Source: JAOUGY01 sp963825585 (GTDB lineage Bacteria; Actinomycetota; Acidimicrobiia; Spongiisociales; ZC4RG35). Taken from it: a DNA stretch of 64,000 nucleotides. The notes under the pieces were generated by a model. It had not been told where the DNA came from. It saw nothing but the letters and a program-made list of their open reading frames with translations, and searched no databases. This document shows, one piece after another, positions 24,858 through 32,462 of the stretch (the stretch's first letter is position 1; the number at the start of each line of letters is the position of its first letter). Position numbers and translations under genes: made by a program. The stretch is from positions 496,001 through 560,000 of the forward strand of contig CAWGTX010000010.1 in NCBI GenBank assembly GCA_963825585.1, given 5' to 3'.

Positions 24858-24878
24858 TATGCGCATATGCGTATACTG
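24858..24878 (+). promoter_or_regulatory. ArgR-type operator overlapping the argC -10 box
   Basis: A partly palindromic site containing CGCATATGCGTATACTG, identical at 20 of 21 positions to the site before argR. The -10 hexamer TATACT (24872-24877) is embedded in it, so ArgR binding would block RNA polymerase. The expected -35 position falls on the junction with the TIR island. Operator role is inferred from the shared sequence and the genes downstream. Confidence 0.75.
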
Positions 24879-24900
24879 GTGGTTTCCCCAGGAGGACGGT

Positions 24901-25926
24901 TTGGGTCATTCGGTGGCCGTGCTCGGTGCATCCGGGTACGCAGGTGGTGAAGTGGTCAGGTTCGTCGACGCCCACGACGGGCTCGACCTGGTGTATCTCG
25001 GCGCCCACAGCAAGGCGGGGGGAGTGCTGGGCGACGTCCACCCCCAGCTGGCCAACCCGCATCGCCCGCTCGGCACCCACGATCTCGACGCCATCCCCGC
25101 GGTCGACCTGGCGTTCCTGGCCCTCCCGCACGGGGCCTCCTGGGAGCTGGGGCATGCCCTGGCCGAACGGGGCACCAAGGTGGTCGACCTCGGATCCGAT
25201 TACCGGCTCGACACGAACGACCGCTACGCCGCCGCCTACGGAGGCGATCATCCGCTGCCCGACCAGCTCGGCGTGTGGCGCTACGGGCTGCCCGAACTGT
25301 TCGACCTCACCGGCGCCGACCGGGTCGCCTCACCGGGGTGTTATCCCACTGCGGTGCTGCTCTCGATCGTCCCGCTCATCCGGGCCGGGTTGGTCGACCG
25401 GGGAACCATCGTCGCCGACTGCCTCTCCGGGGTGTCGGGCGCCGGCCGCTCACTCAAGGACGACCTGCTTTTCGGCAACGTCGCCGAAGGGGTCCGCGCC
25501 TACGGAATCACCACCCACCGGCACCGGCCCGAGATCGAGATGGCGATCGAACAGGCCACCGGTGATCGCTACCCGGTGGTGTTCACTCCTCACCTCATCC
25601 CCATGCAGCGCGGTGAGTTGGCCACCGTCACCGCCAGCGCCGTCGACGGCGTCACCCAGGAAGACCTGCGCACCGTGCTGCACGAGACCTACGAAGACGC
25701 CCCGTTCGTCGACGTCATCGACAGCCCACCCCAGACTCGTTGGGTGGTGGGCTCGAACCGGGCGCTCGTCACGGCCTTCCTCGACCGGTCCACCGGGATG
25801 GTCATCGCTCAGGGTGCCATCGACAACCTGGTGAAGGGTGCGGCGGGGCAAGCGGTCCAGGCCGCCAACATCATGCTCGAACTTCCCGAGACCGCCGGGC
25901 TGCCGCTGTCGGGTTGGATGCCGTGA
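24901..25926 (+). CDS. argC: N-acetyl-gamma-glutamyl-phosphate reductase
   Basis: A 341-residue NADPH-dependent enzyme for the third step of arginine synthesis. It has the N-terminal dinucleotide motif VLGASGYAGGEVVR and the catalytic cysteine in VASPGCYPTAVLLSI. TTG at 24901 is chosen because AGGAGG at 24890-24895 precedes it by 5 nt; an in-frame ATG at 24859 would start inside the operator. It is the first gene of argCJBD and is overlapped by argJ (GTGA). Confidence 0.95.
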   Translation: MGHSVAVLGASGYAGGEVVRFVDAHDGLDLVYLGAHSKAGGVLGDVHPQLANPHRPLGTHDLDAIPAVDLAFLALPHGASWELGHALAERGTKVVDLGSDYRLDTNDRYAAAYGGDHPLPDQLGVWRYGLPELFDLTGADRVASPGCYPTAVLLSIVPLIRAGLVDRGTIVADCLSGVSGAGRSLKDDLLFGNVAEGVRAYGITTHRHRPEIEMAIEQATGDRYPVVFTPHLIPMQRGELATVTASAVDGVTQEDLRTVLHETYEDAPFVDVIDSPPQTRWVVGSNRALVTAFLDRSTGMVIAQGAIDNLVKGAAGQAVQAANIMLELPETAGLPLSGWMP

Positions 25927-27122
25927 CCGCCATCGACCAATCTGACGACGTGAGCTCCCTATCCACTGGTGTGACCGCCGCCGCCGGGTTCCGAGCCAGC
26001 GGTACCGCCGCCGGCATCAAGCCCAGCGGCGAACCAGACATGGCGCTGCTGGTCGCCGACACATCCGTTCCCACCGTCGCCGTCTTCACCCGCTCCCGGG
26101 CGGCCGCCCCCCCGGTCGAGCTCGACCGTCGACGACTCACATCGGGGACCGCCCGTGCCGTGATCGTCAACTCGGGCTGTGCCAACGCCGCCACCGGCGC
26201 CGCCGGCATGGCCGACGCCGAGGCCACGACCGCCGCCGTCGCCGAAGCGCTCGGCTGTGAGGTCGACGAGGTGCTGGTGTGCTCCACCGGGGTGATCGGA
26301 ACCAGGCTTCCCATGGACGTCATCCTCGCCGCGATACCCGGGTTGGTGGATGACCTCGACACCGACCCCGCCGCCGGCGAGGCCGCCGCCCAGGGGATCA
26401 TGACCACCGACAGCGTGCCCAAGCAGGCGCTGGCCGAGGGTGACGGCTGGGTCATCGGCGGCATGTCCAAGGGTGCGGGGATGATCCGGCCCGACATGGC
26501 CACCATGCTCGCCTTCCTCACAACCGACGCCGCGCTCGACGCCACCGCCATGCAGCCGATGCTGACCGAGGCGGTCACCACCACCTTCAACTGCCTCAAC
26601 ATCGACGGGTGCCAGTCCACCAACGACACGGTGATCCTGATGGCGTCCGGAGCCTCGGGTGTCACCCCCGACCCAGAGTTGTTCGCCGAAGCACTCACCG
26701 CGGTGTGTGCCGACCTGGCCATGCAGATGGCCATCGACGCCGAGGGCGCCTCCAAGGTGGTGACCATCGAGGTGAGCGGTGCCGCCACCCGTGATGACGC
26801 CCGCCGCCTCGGCATGCAGGTGGCCGACTCGTCGCTGGTGCGATCCGCCTTCCACGGCTCCGATCCCAACTGGGGCCGCATCCTCGGCGCCCTCGGTGTG
26901 GCGGGAGTGCCACTCGACCAGGCCGCCGTCGAGATCCGAATCGCTGGAACCACCGTCTGTTCGTCCGGGGTGGCTGCCTCCTTCGACGACGACACGGTCA
27001 GCCGTGCGATGGCGGAGACCTTCGAGGTGGAAGTCGTGGTGGGCGACGGGCCCGGAGCCGCCACCGTGGTGACCACCGACCTCACCCCCGACTACGTCCG
27101 CTTCAACGCGGATCGCTCATGA
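25923..27122 (+). CDS. argJ: Bifunctional ornithine acetyltransferase / N-acetylglutamate synthase
   Basis: A 399-residue enzyme that moves acetyl from N-acetylornithine to glutamate, closing the acetyl cycle of arginine synthesis. Autoprocessing is expected at the Thr of the conserved DMATMLAFLTTDA; the residues before it include GGMSKGAGMIRP. NIDGCQSTNDTVILMASG and FHGSDPNWGRILGALG are family hallmarks. The start is GTG at 25923, overlapping argC by four bases. Whether it also uses acetyl-CoA (true bifunctionality) cannot be read from the sequence. Confidence 0.95.
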   Translation: MTAIDQSDDVSSLSTGVTAAAGFRASGTAAGIKPSGEPDMALLVADTSVPTVAVFTRSRAAAPPVELDRRRLTSGTARAVIVNSGCANAATGAAGMADAEATTAAVAEALGCEVDEVLVCSTGVIGTRLPMDVILAAIPGLVDDLDTDPAAGEAAAQGIMTTDSVPKQALAEGDGWVIGGMSKGAGMIRPDMATMLAFLTTDAALDATAMQPMLTEAVTTTFNCLNIDGCQSTNDTVILMASGASGVTPDPELFAEALTAVCADLAMQMAIDAEGASKVVTIEVSGAATRDDARRLGMQVADSSLVRSAFHGSDPNWGRILGALGVAGVPLDQAAVEIRIAGTTVCSSGVAASFDDDTVSRAMAETFEVEVVVGDGPGAATVVTTDLTPDYVRFNADRS

Positions 27123-28024
27123 CCACCGGACACACCTCACCCAACCCGGCCAAGGCACGCATCGCCAACTCGATGGGCAAGGCCTCGATCCTGATGGAGG
27201 CGATGCCCTACATCCAACGATTCCGAGGCGAAGTCGTCGTGATCAAGTACGGCGGTTCCACCATGGAGGACCCTGCGCTGCAGCACACCTTCGCCGGTGA
27301 CATCACCCTGTTGCACACGGTGGGCATCCTGCCGGTGATCGTCCACGGTGGCGGTCCGCAGATCTCCGAGGCGATGACCAGGGAAGGCATCGAGCCGACC
27401 TGGGTCGACGGGCTGCGGGTCACCGACGAGGCCACCATCCGCGTTGTTCAGAAGGTGCTGATCGGCGAGGTCAACGCCGACATCGTGAACCTGTTGGGCC
27501 GTCACGGCGCCGGTGCCATCGGCATCTCCGGGTTCGACGCCGGTCTGTTCACCGCCGAAGCCCGCGACCCCCGCCTTGGCTACGTGGGGGAGATCACCCG
27601 GGTGAACACCGACCTGATGAACCGGCTGCTCGAAGACGGCCTGGTGCCGGTGGTGGCCCCGCTCGCCCGTGGCGTGGACGGCAAGGTGTACAACTGCAAC
27701 GCCGACACCGCTGCCGCCGCCCTGGCCGACGCTCTCGACGCCAGGAAGCTGGTCTACCTCACCGACGTCGAGGGTGTGTACCGCGATCGCCATGATCCGT
27801 CGACGCTCATCACCCGAATGGACCTGGCAGAGCTGCGCCAACTGCTCACCACCATGGAGGGCGGAATGCTGCCCAAGCTGAACTCGGTGGCCGACGCCAT
27901 CGACGGCGGCGTCCGGCGTGCCCACATCCTCGACGGACGCGTCCAGCACGCCGTGCTGCTCGAGATGTTCACCAGGGAAGGGATCGGGACGATGATCACC
28001 CAGGTCGGAGACGAACGCGAATGA
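27119..28024 (+). CDS. argB: Acetylglutamate kinase
   Basis: A 301-residue amino-acid kinase that phosphorylates N-acetylglutamate. It shows VVIKYGGSTMEDPAL near residue 40, the substrate loop VIVHGGGPQISEAM, NCNADTAAAALADAL and the LTDVEGVYRD segment. The extra N-terminal helix (residues 1-30) resembles that of arginine-sensitive hexameric enzymes, so feedback inhibition is possible. It overlaps argJ and argD by four bases each. Confidence 0.96.
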   Translation: MTTGHTSPNPAKARIANSMGKASILMEAMPYIQRFRGEVVVIKYGGSTMEDPALQHTFAGDITLLHTVGILPVIVHGGGPQISEAMTREGIEPTWVDGLRVTDEATIRVVQKVLIGEVNADIVNLLGRHGAGAIGISGFDAGLFTAEARDPRLGYVGEITRVNTDLMNRLLEDGLVPVVAPLARGVDGKVYNCNADTAAAALADALDARKLVYLTDVEGVYRDRHDPSTLITRMDLAELRQLLTTMEGGMLPKLNSVADAIDGGVRRAHILDGRVQHAVLLEMFTREGIGTMITQVGDERE

Positions 28025-29184
28025 CCACGATCGAACGTGAATCACATGTGGTGATGCAGACCTACGGACGTCTCCCGGTGACGTTCGTGTCGGGCTCGGG
28101 CTCGTGGCTCACCGACGACACCGGCAAGGAGTACCTCGACTGTCTCACCGGTCTGGCGGTGGTGTCGGTCGGCCACGCCAACCCGCGGGTGGCCGCTGCG
28201 GTCTCCGAGCAGATGAGCCGGCTCGTGCACGTCTCGAACCTGTACTACACCGAGCCGATGGTCGCCCTGGCGGAACGGCTCAGCGCCGTGTCGGGCATGG
28301 ACCGGGTGTTCTTCGCCAACTGTGGCGCCACCGCCAACGAGGCCGCCATCAAGCTGGCCCGGCGGTGGGGACAGACCAACCGGGGCGAGCACTGCTACCA
28401 AGTGATCTCGCTGCTCGACTCGTTCCATGGCCGCTCGCTCGCCACGTTGGCCGCCACCGGCCAGCCCGCCAAACAGGCCACCTTCGAGCCGCTCCCCACC
28501 GGTTTCACCCAGGTGGCGCCCGGCGACATCGCCGCCCTCGAGCGCGCCATGTCCGACGCCACCGCGGCGCTGATGCTGGAGACCACCCAGGGCGAGGGCG
28601 GCGTCAACCCGCTGACCGTGGAGTACCTGCAGGCGGTGCGGGCGTTGTGCACCGACCACAACGCGTTGCTGATCGTCGACGACGTCCAGGCCGGGATGGG
28701 TCGCACCGGGACGTGGTTCTCGTGGCAGCAACTCGGGTTCGAACCCGACATCGCCACCACCGCCAAGGCGCTCGCCAACGGGCTGCCGATCGGGGTGTGC
28801 ATGGCCACCGACACCGTCGCCAAGGCGTTCCACAAGGGCGACCACGCCACCACCTTCGGGGGTGGGCCGGTGGTGAGCGCGGCGGCACTGGCGGTGATGG
28901 ACGAGATCGAGGAGAAGGATCTGCTCGCCAACTGCATCGCCCGGAGTGACCAGTTCAAGGAACTGCTGGGTGGACTACCCGGTGTGGCCATGGTGCGCGG
29001 ACGGGGGCTGCTGCTGGCAGCGGTGCTCGACGGCGACCGGGCCGGAGAGGTGGCGGCCGCTGCGATGGAGAACGGGCTGATCGTGAACGCGGTCCGTCCC
29101 AACGCAGTTCGGTTCGCCCCGCCCCTTTCGATCAGTGCCGAGGAAGCGACCGAAGCCGTCCGCCGGTTCGCCGCCTCGCTGTAG
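28021..29184 (+). CDS. argD: Acetylornithine aminotransferase
   Basis: A 387-residue PLP-dependent class III aminotransferase. It has FFANCGATANEAAIKLAR, SFHGRSLATLAATGQ, the PLP pocket VDDVQAGMGRTG and the PLP-binding Lys in TTAKALANGLPIGV. The start is ATG at 28021, overlapping argB. In related genomes argF and argR usually follow argD. Here the next gene is a DUF2855 protein, and argR resumes 11 kb later. Confidence 0.95.
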   Translation: MTTIERESHVVMQTYGRLPVTFVSGSGSWLTDDTGKEYLDCLTGLAVVSVGHANPRVAAAVSEQMSRLVHVSNLYYTEPMVALAERLSAVSGMDRVFFANCGATANEAAIKLARRWGQTNRGEHCYQVISLLDSFHGRSLATLAATGQPAKQATFEPLPTGFTQVAPGDIAALERAMSDATAALMLETTQGEGGVNPLTVEYLQAVRALCTDHNALLIVDDVQAGMGRTGTWFSWQQLGFEPDIATTAKALANGLPIGVCMATDTVAKAFHKGDHATTFGGGPVVSAAALAVMDEIEEKDLLANCIARSDQFKELLGGLPGVAMVRGRGLLLAAVLDGDRAGEVAAAAMENGLIVNAVRPNAVRFAPPLSISAEEATEAVRRFAASL

Positions 29185-29243
29185 GGACGCTCTTGTGTGC
29201 ACAGCCGGGCGCTTTGCACACAACATCGCGTCGGCCTGCGCGA

Positions 29244-29249
29244 TACGCT
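29244..29249 (+). promoter_or_regulatory. -10 hexamer of a probable leaderless transcript (DUF2855 gene)
   Basis: TACGCT ends 7 nt before the ATG at 29257; no Shine-Dalgarno sequence lies between them. Confidence 0.5.
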
Positions 29250-29256
29250 CGGAACG

Positions 29257-30360
29257 ATGAGCGGGTCGAACCACTTCCTCGTCAGCCGGACTGCGCCCGA
29301 CGTGGTGCGATTCCTCGAAGCCGACCTCCCGATCGCCGACGACGGCGAGATCGTGGTGGGGATCGACCACTTCGCTCTCACCGCCAACAACATCACCTAC
29401 GTGATGTTCGGTGACCGCCTCCGGTACTGGGAGTTCTTCCCGGCACCGGAGGGGTGGGGCCGGATGCCGGTGTGGGGATTCGCCGACGTCATCGAGTCGC
29501 GTCATCCCGACGTCGCGGTTGGCGAGCGGATCTTCGGGTTCTTCCCGCCCTCTACCCATCTTTCGCTGACACCCGACCGGGTCTCGGTCGGCATGTTCAC
29601 CGACGCCGCCGTTCACCGGGCCAACCTGCCGCCGGTGTACAACAGCTACACCCGGGTGGCGGCCGACCCCACCTACGACGCCGACGACGAGGGACGCATC
29701 GCCGTGTTCCGGCCCCTCTTCATGACGTCGTTCGCGCTCGACGACTTCCTGGCCGAGCGTGAGTTCTTCGGAGCCAAACACGTGATGGTCTCGTCGGCGT
29801 CGTCCAAGACCGCTGTGGCCCTCGCCCAGCGGCTCAGACCGCGCGACGTCGAGGTGGTCGGTGTCACCTCTGAGTCGAACCTGGCGTTCGTGACCGCGCT
29901 CGGCCTCTACGACCGGGCGGTTTCCTACGACCGCATCGGGGACGTGGCCGATGACGAGCCGTGGGCGTACGTCGACTTCGCCGGGAGCGCCCCGATCCGG
30001 GACACCGTCCACCACGCGTTCGGCGACTCACTCGTGTACGACTGTGCGGTGGGTGGCGCCCACTGGGCCGACCTGGGCGGAGCCGGGGACCTCCCCGGCC
30101 CCCGGCCCGAGCTGTTCTTCGCTCCCGACCAGGTCCGTCACCGGATGCAGGAGCTGGGACCGGCGGAGTTCATGGAACGCTACGCAGCCGCCTGGCGGGC
30201 GTTCCTGGCCGGGCACGGCGGTGCGCTGGCCGTGGTCGAGAGCTCAGGGCCCGAAGCTCTGGAGTCGATCTACCGGCGGATGCTCGACGGCGCCATCCCG
30301 CCCTCCGAAGGCCACGTTGTTTCGCTGCTCCGCTCGGCGGGGCGTACCGTCGAGACATGA
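29257..30360 (+). CDS. DUF2855 family protein
   Basis: A 367-residue member of the DUF2855 family, which is related to medium-chain dehydrogenase folds but lacks a plain Rossmann motif. Characteristic parts are ALTANNITYVMFGDRLRYWEF near residue 45, VWGFADVIESRHP, the SYTRVAADPTYD stretch and ASSKTAVALAQRLRPR in the nucleotide-domain position. No experimentally defined reaction is known to me for the family. The start is ATG at 29257. It overlaps the next gene by four bases. Confidence 0.85.
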   Translation: MSGSNHFLVSRTAPDVVRFLEADLPIADDGEIVVGIDHFALTANNITYVMFGDRLRYWEFFPAPEGWGRMPVWGFADVIESRHPDVAVGERIFGFFPPSTHLSLTPDRVSVGMFTDAAVHRANLPPVYNSYTRVAADPTYDADDEGRIAVFRPLFMTSFALDDFLAEREFFGAKHVMVSSASSKTAVALAQRLRPRDVEVVGVTSESNLAFVTALGLYDRAVSYDRIGDVADDEPWAYVDFAGSAPIRDTVHHAFGDSLVYDCAVGGAHWADLGGAGDLPGPRPELFFAPDQVRHRMQELGPAEFMERYAAAWRAFLAGHGGALAVVESSGPEALESIYRRMLDGAIPPSEGHVVSLLRSAGRTVET

Positions 30361-30918
30361 CTGCAACCTTGACCGTGATCCAGGAGGGTTCTGCTCGTCC
30401 GTTGGTGCGATCGACCGTGTCCGTCGTCGTGGACGGCGACCAACTGATCGTGATCGACCCGGGGATGGCCCCGTCGCAGACAGCGATCGTGGCGCCGCTC
30501 GGCGAGATGGGGTTCGCCCCGAGCGACGTGACCGACGTGATCATCTCGCACCACCATCCCGATCACACCATCAACGTGGGGCTCTTCGGCGAGGCGCGTG
30601 TGCACGACCACTGGGCCGTCTATCACCACGACACCTGGACATCGCGGCCGGCGGAGGGGTTCAGGGTGTCACCGTCGGTGGAGCTGTGGGAGACGCCGGG
30701 ACACACGCCGCAGGACATCACCACCATCGTGACGACCGCCGCCGCCACCATCGCCTGCACCCACCTCTGGTGGTTCGCCGACGGTCCTGCCGACGACCCG
30801 CTCGCTTCGGACAGCGGCCGCCATTCACCGTCACCGCCCGCGGGTCCTGGAGGTCGCGACCATCATCGTGCCGGGCCACGGGCCCGCCTTCGCGCCTTCG
30901 CCCGACACCCCGCGCTGA
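30357..30918 (+). pseudogene. Frameshifted metallo-beta-lactamase-fold hydrolase gene
   Basis: From ATG at 30357 it encodes an MBL-fold protein with the zinc motif SHHHPDHT near residue 62 and ETPGHTPQD. After FADGPADDPLAS (about 30810) the frame breaks. The expected continuation AAAIHRHRPRVLEVATIIVP, then GHGPAFAPSPDTPR, is found one frame over and ends at TGA 30916-30918, about 187 residues in total. In the original frame the tail is unrelated Pro/Arg-rich sequence to 30950. A single-base deletion near 30814 explains this. It could be a real mutation or an assembly error. Confidence 0.8.
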
Positions 30919-31008
30919 CCGTTCCTGTAACGATCCGGCCGCCCCGATGACTAGCCCTTGTACAAAGGTCTGGTTGGGGACATTCCGGGGCGATGGGGAG
31001 GTTGGGAC

Positions 31009-32292
31009 ATGAAACGACTGCTCGTGATGGTGACGGTGGCGATGACCGCGTTGGGTTTGGGCGTCATCCCGGCACTGGCCGATGGGGACCAGACGCTGGG
31101 AACACCGAGCACTGCGATTGCATCGGGGACAGGGGTCGCCACAGGCGGGACGGGGCTGGCGGACACCGGCTCGGGTGTCATCGCAGTGGATGTCCCGGCG
31201 GGAGCTGCCGTCCAGCAGGTGCTGTTGTACTGGGAAGGTCAGTACCGGACACAAACCGCCGGATCCCTTCCGGACGACACGATCGAGGTCGACGGGACCG
31301 AGGTGACCGGGGCGCTGATCGGGACCAGTGCCTTCTTCCAGGACGTGATCTCGAAGACCTACCGGGCCGACATCACCGACCTGGTGTCGTTCGGCCCCGG
31401 CGCCAACTCCATCACGGTGTCCGGGTTGTCGTTCGGCTACATCAGCAACGGTGCCGGTGTCATCGTGATCTTCGACGAGGGCGGTGACCCGGCAACCATC
31501 GACGTCCGCGATGGAAACGATGGTGCCTTCTTCGGGTTCCCGGAACCGCGCAAGTCGACCGTTCCGCAGACCTTCACCTTCCCGGCCTCGACCCTGCCGC
31601 GCACCGCCAGCCTGGCGATGCTGGTTTCGAGCGTGAACGACGAGGAGGCCGACAGCAGCACCCGGCCGAATCTGGTGGTGGTGAGCGGTGATGTCACCAC
31701 GACCTTCTTCGACCCCTTCGCCAGCCTGTCGGGGAATCACTGGGACAGTCAGGTCCTCACGGTGCTGGTCCCGGCCGGTGCCACCACCCTCACCATCGAG
31801 GTGAAGTCCCCCGAGCGGGTGCCCGGTGGGGATCTCCCGGCGTCGCTGTTCTGGAACGCCGCCGGTCTGTCGATCGCACCGCCACCGCCGGCCGACCCCG
31901 GGTGCACCCGGACCGTCGGGTACTGGCAGACCCACTCCGAGCTCGGCCCAGCCTCCTACGACTCCACCTGGGATGCCAGAGCCGGTGGTGCCGCCGCCTT
32001 CTTCGGAACCGGGATGACGTACATCGAGACGCTCCAGGCCAGTTCGGCGGGTGGCAACGCCTACCTGATCCTGGCCCAGCAGTACATCGCCGCCCAGCTC
32101 AACACACTGGCCGGGGCGGCGGTCCCGACCGAGGTTGGGTCGGCGATGGCCGACGCAACGGCGCTGCTCGTCGCGTACGAGGGCAACGCCACCATCCCCA
32201 AGCGCACGGCCGACCGGTCTGCGGCCATCGCACTCGCCGGCATCCTCGACGCCTACAACAACGGCCTCACCGGCCCGGGTCACTGCGGCTGA
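31009..32292 (+). CDS. Secreted protein with GYWQTH-type C-terminal module
   Basis: A 427-residue protein with a signal peptide (residues 1-24, MKRLLVMVTVAMTALGLG, cleavage after PALA). A beta-rich domain of about 260 residues follows, with VLLYWEGQY, YRADITDLVSFG and FNA-like strands, resembling DUF3344-type extracellular domains. After a Pro-rich linker comes a module with CTRTVGYWQTHSELG, FFGTGMTYIETLQ and AYLILAQQYIAAQLN, a repeat seen at the C-termini of many bacterial secreted proteins. Two cysteines bracket that module. The start is ATG at 31009, with GGGGAGG upstream. Function is unknown; a surface or adhesive role is likely. Confidence 0.8.
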   Translation: MKRLLVMVTVAMTALGLGVIPALADGDQTLGTPSTAIASGTGVATGGTGLADTGSGVIAVDVPAGAAVQQVLLYWEGQYRTQTAGSLPDDTIEVDGTEVTGALIGTSAFFQDVISKTYRADITDLVSFGPGANSITVSGLSFGYISNGAGVIVIFDEGGDPATIDVRDGNDGAFFGFPEPRKSTVPQTFTFPASTLPRTASLAMLVSSVNDEEADSSTRPNLVVVSGDVTTTFFDPFASLSGNHWDSQVLTVLVPAGATTLTIEVKSPERVPGGDLPASLFWNAAGLSIAPPPPADPGCTRTVGYWQTHSELGPASYDSTWDARAGGAAAFFGTGMTYIETLQASSAGGNAYLILAQQYIAAQLNTLAGAAVPTEVGSAMADATALLVAYEGNATIPKRTADRSAAIALAGILDAYNNGLTGPGHCG

Positions 32293-32302
32293 GCAAGCCC
32301 AG

Positions 32303-32350
32303 CCCCGAACACCGACTCCGCTCCCTGGGCAGGAGCGGAGCCGGTGTCGG
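32303..32350 (+). terminator. Terminator-like hairpin after the secreted-protein gene
   Basis: Arms of about 20 bases around CTGGGCA: the inner 8 bp CTCCGCTCC/GGAGCGGAG pair perfectly, and the outer part pairs with one bulge and one mismatch. There is no U tract, but the stem is strong. Confidence 0.6.
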
Positions 32351-32462
32351 GTTGGCGGCGCGCACCGGCGGAAGTCCCGGCGGTCATGGGACCCCCGGCT
32401 CTAGGACTGGCGGCCCGATCGGGTCACAGTGACTGGGACCGATGTCCAGATGAAGGTGTGCA

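Noticed and set aside
29257..30360. Zinc-dependent alcohol dehydrogenase
   Set aside because: The fold is distantly similar, but no zinc ligands or GxGxxG motif are visible; DUF2855 fits better.
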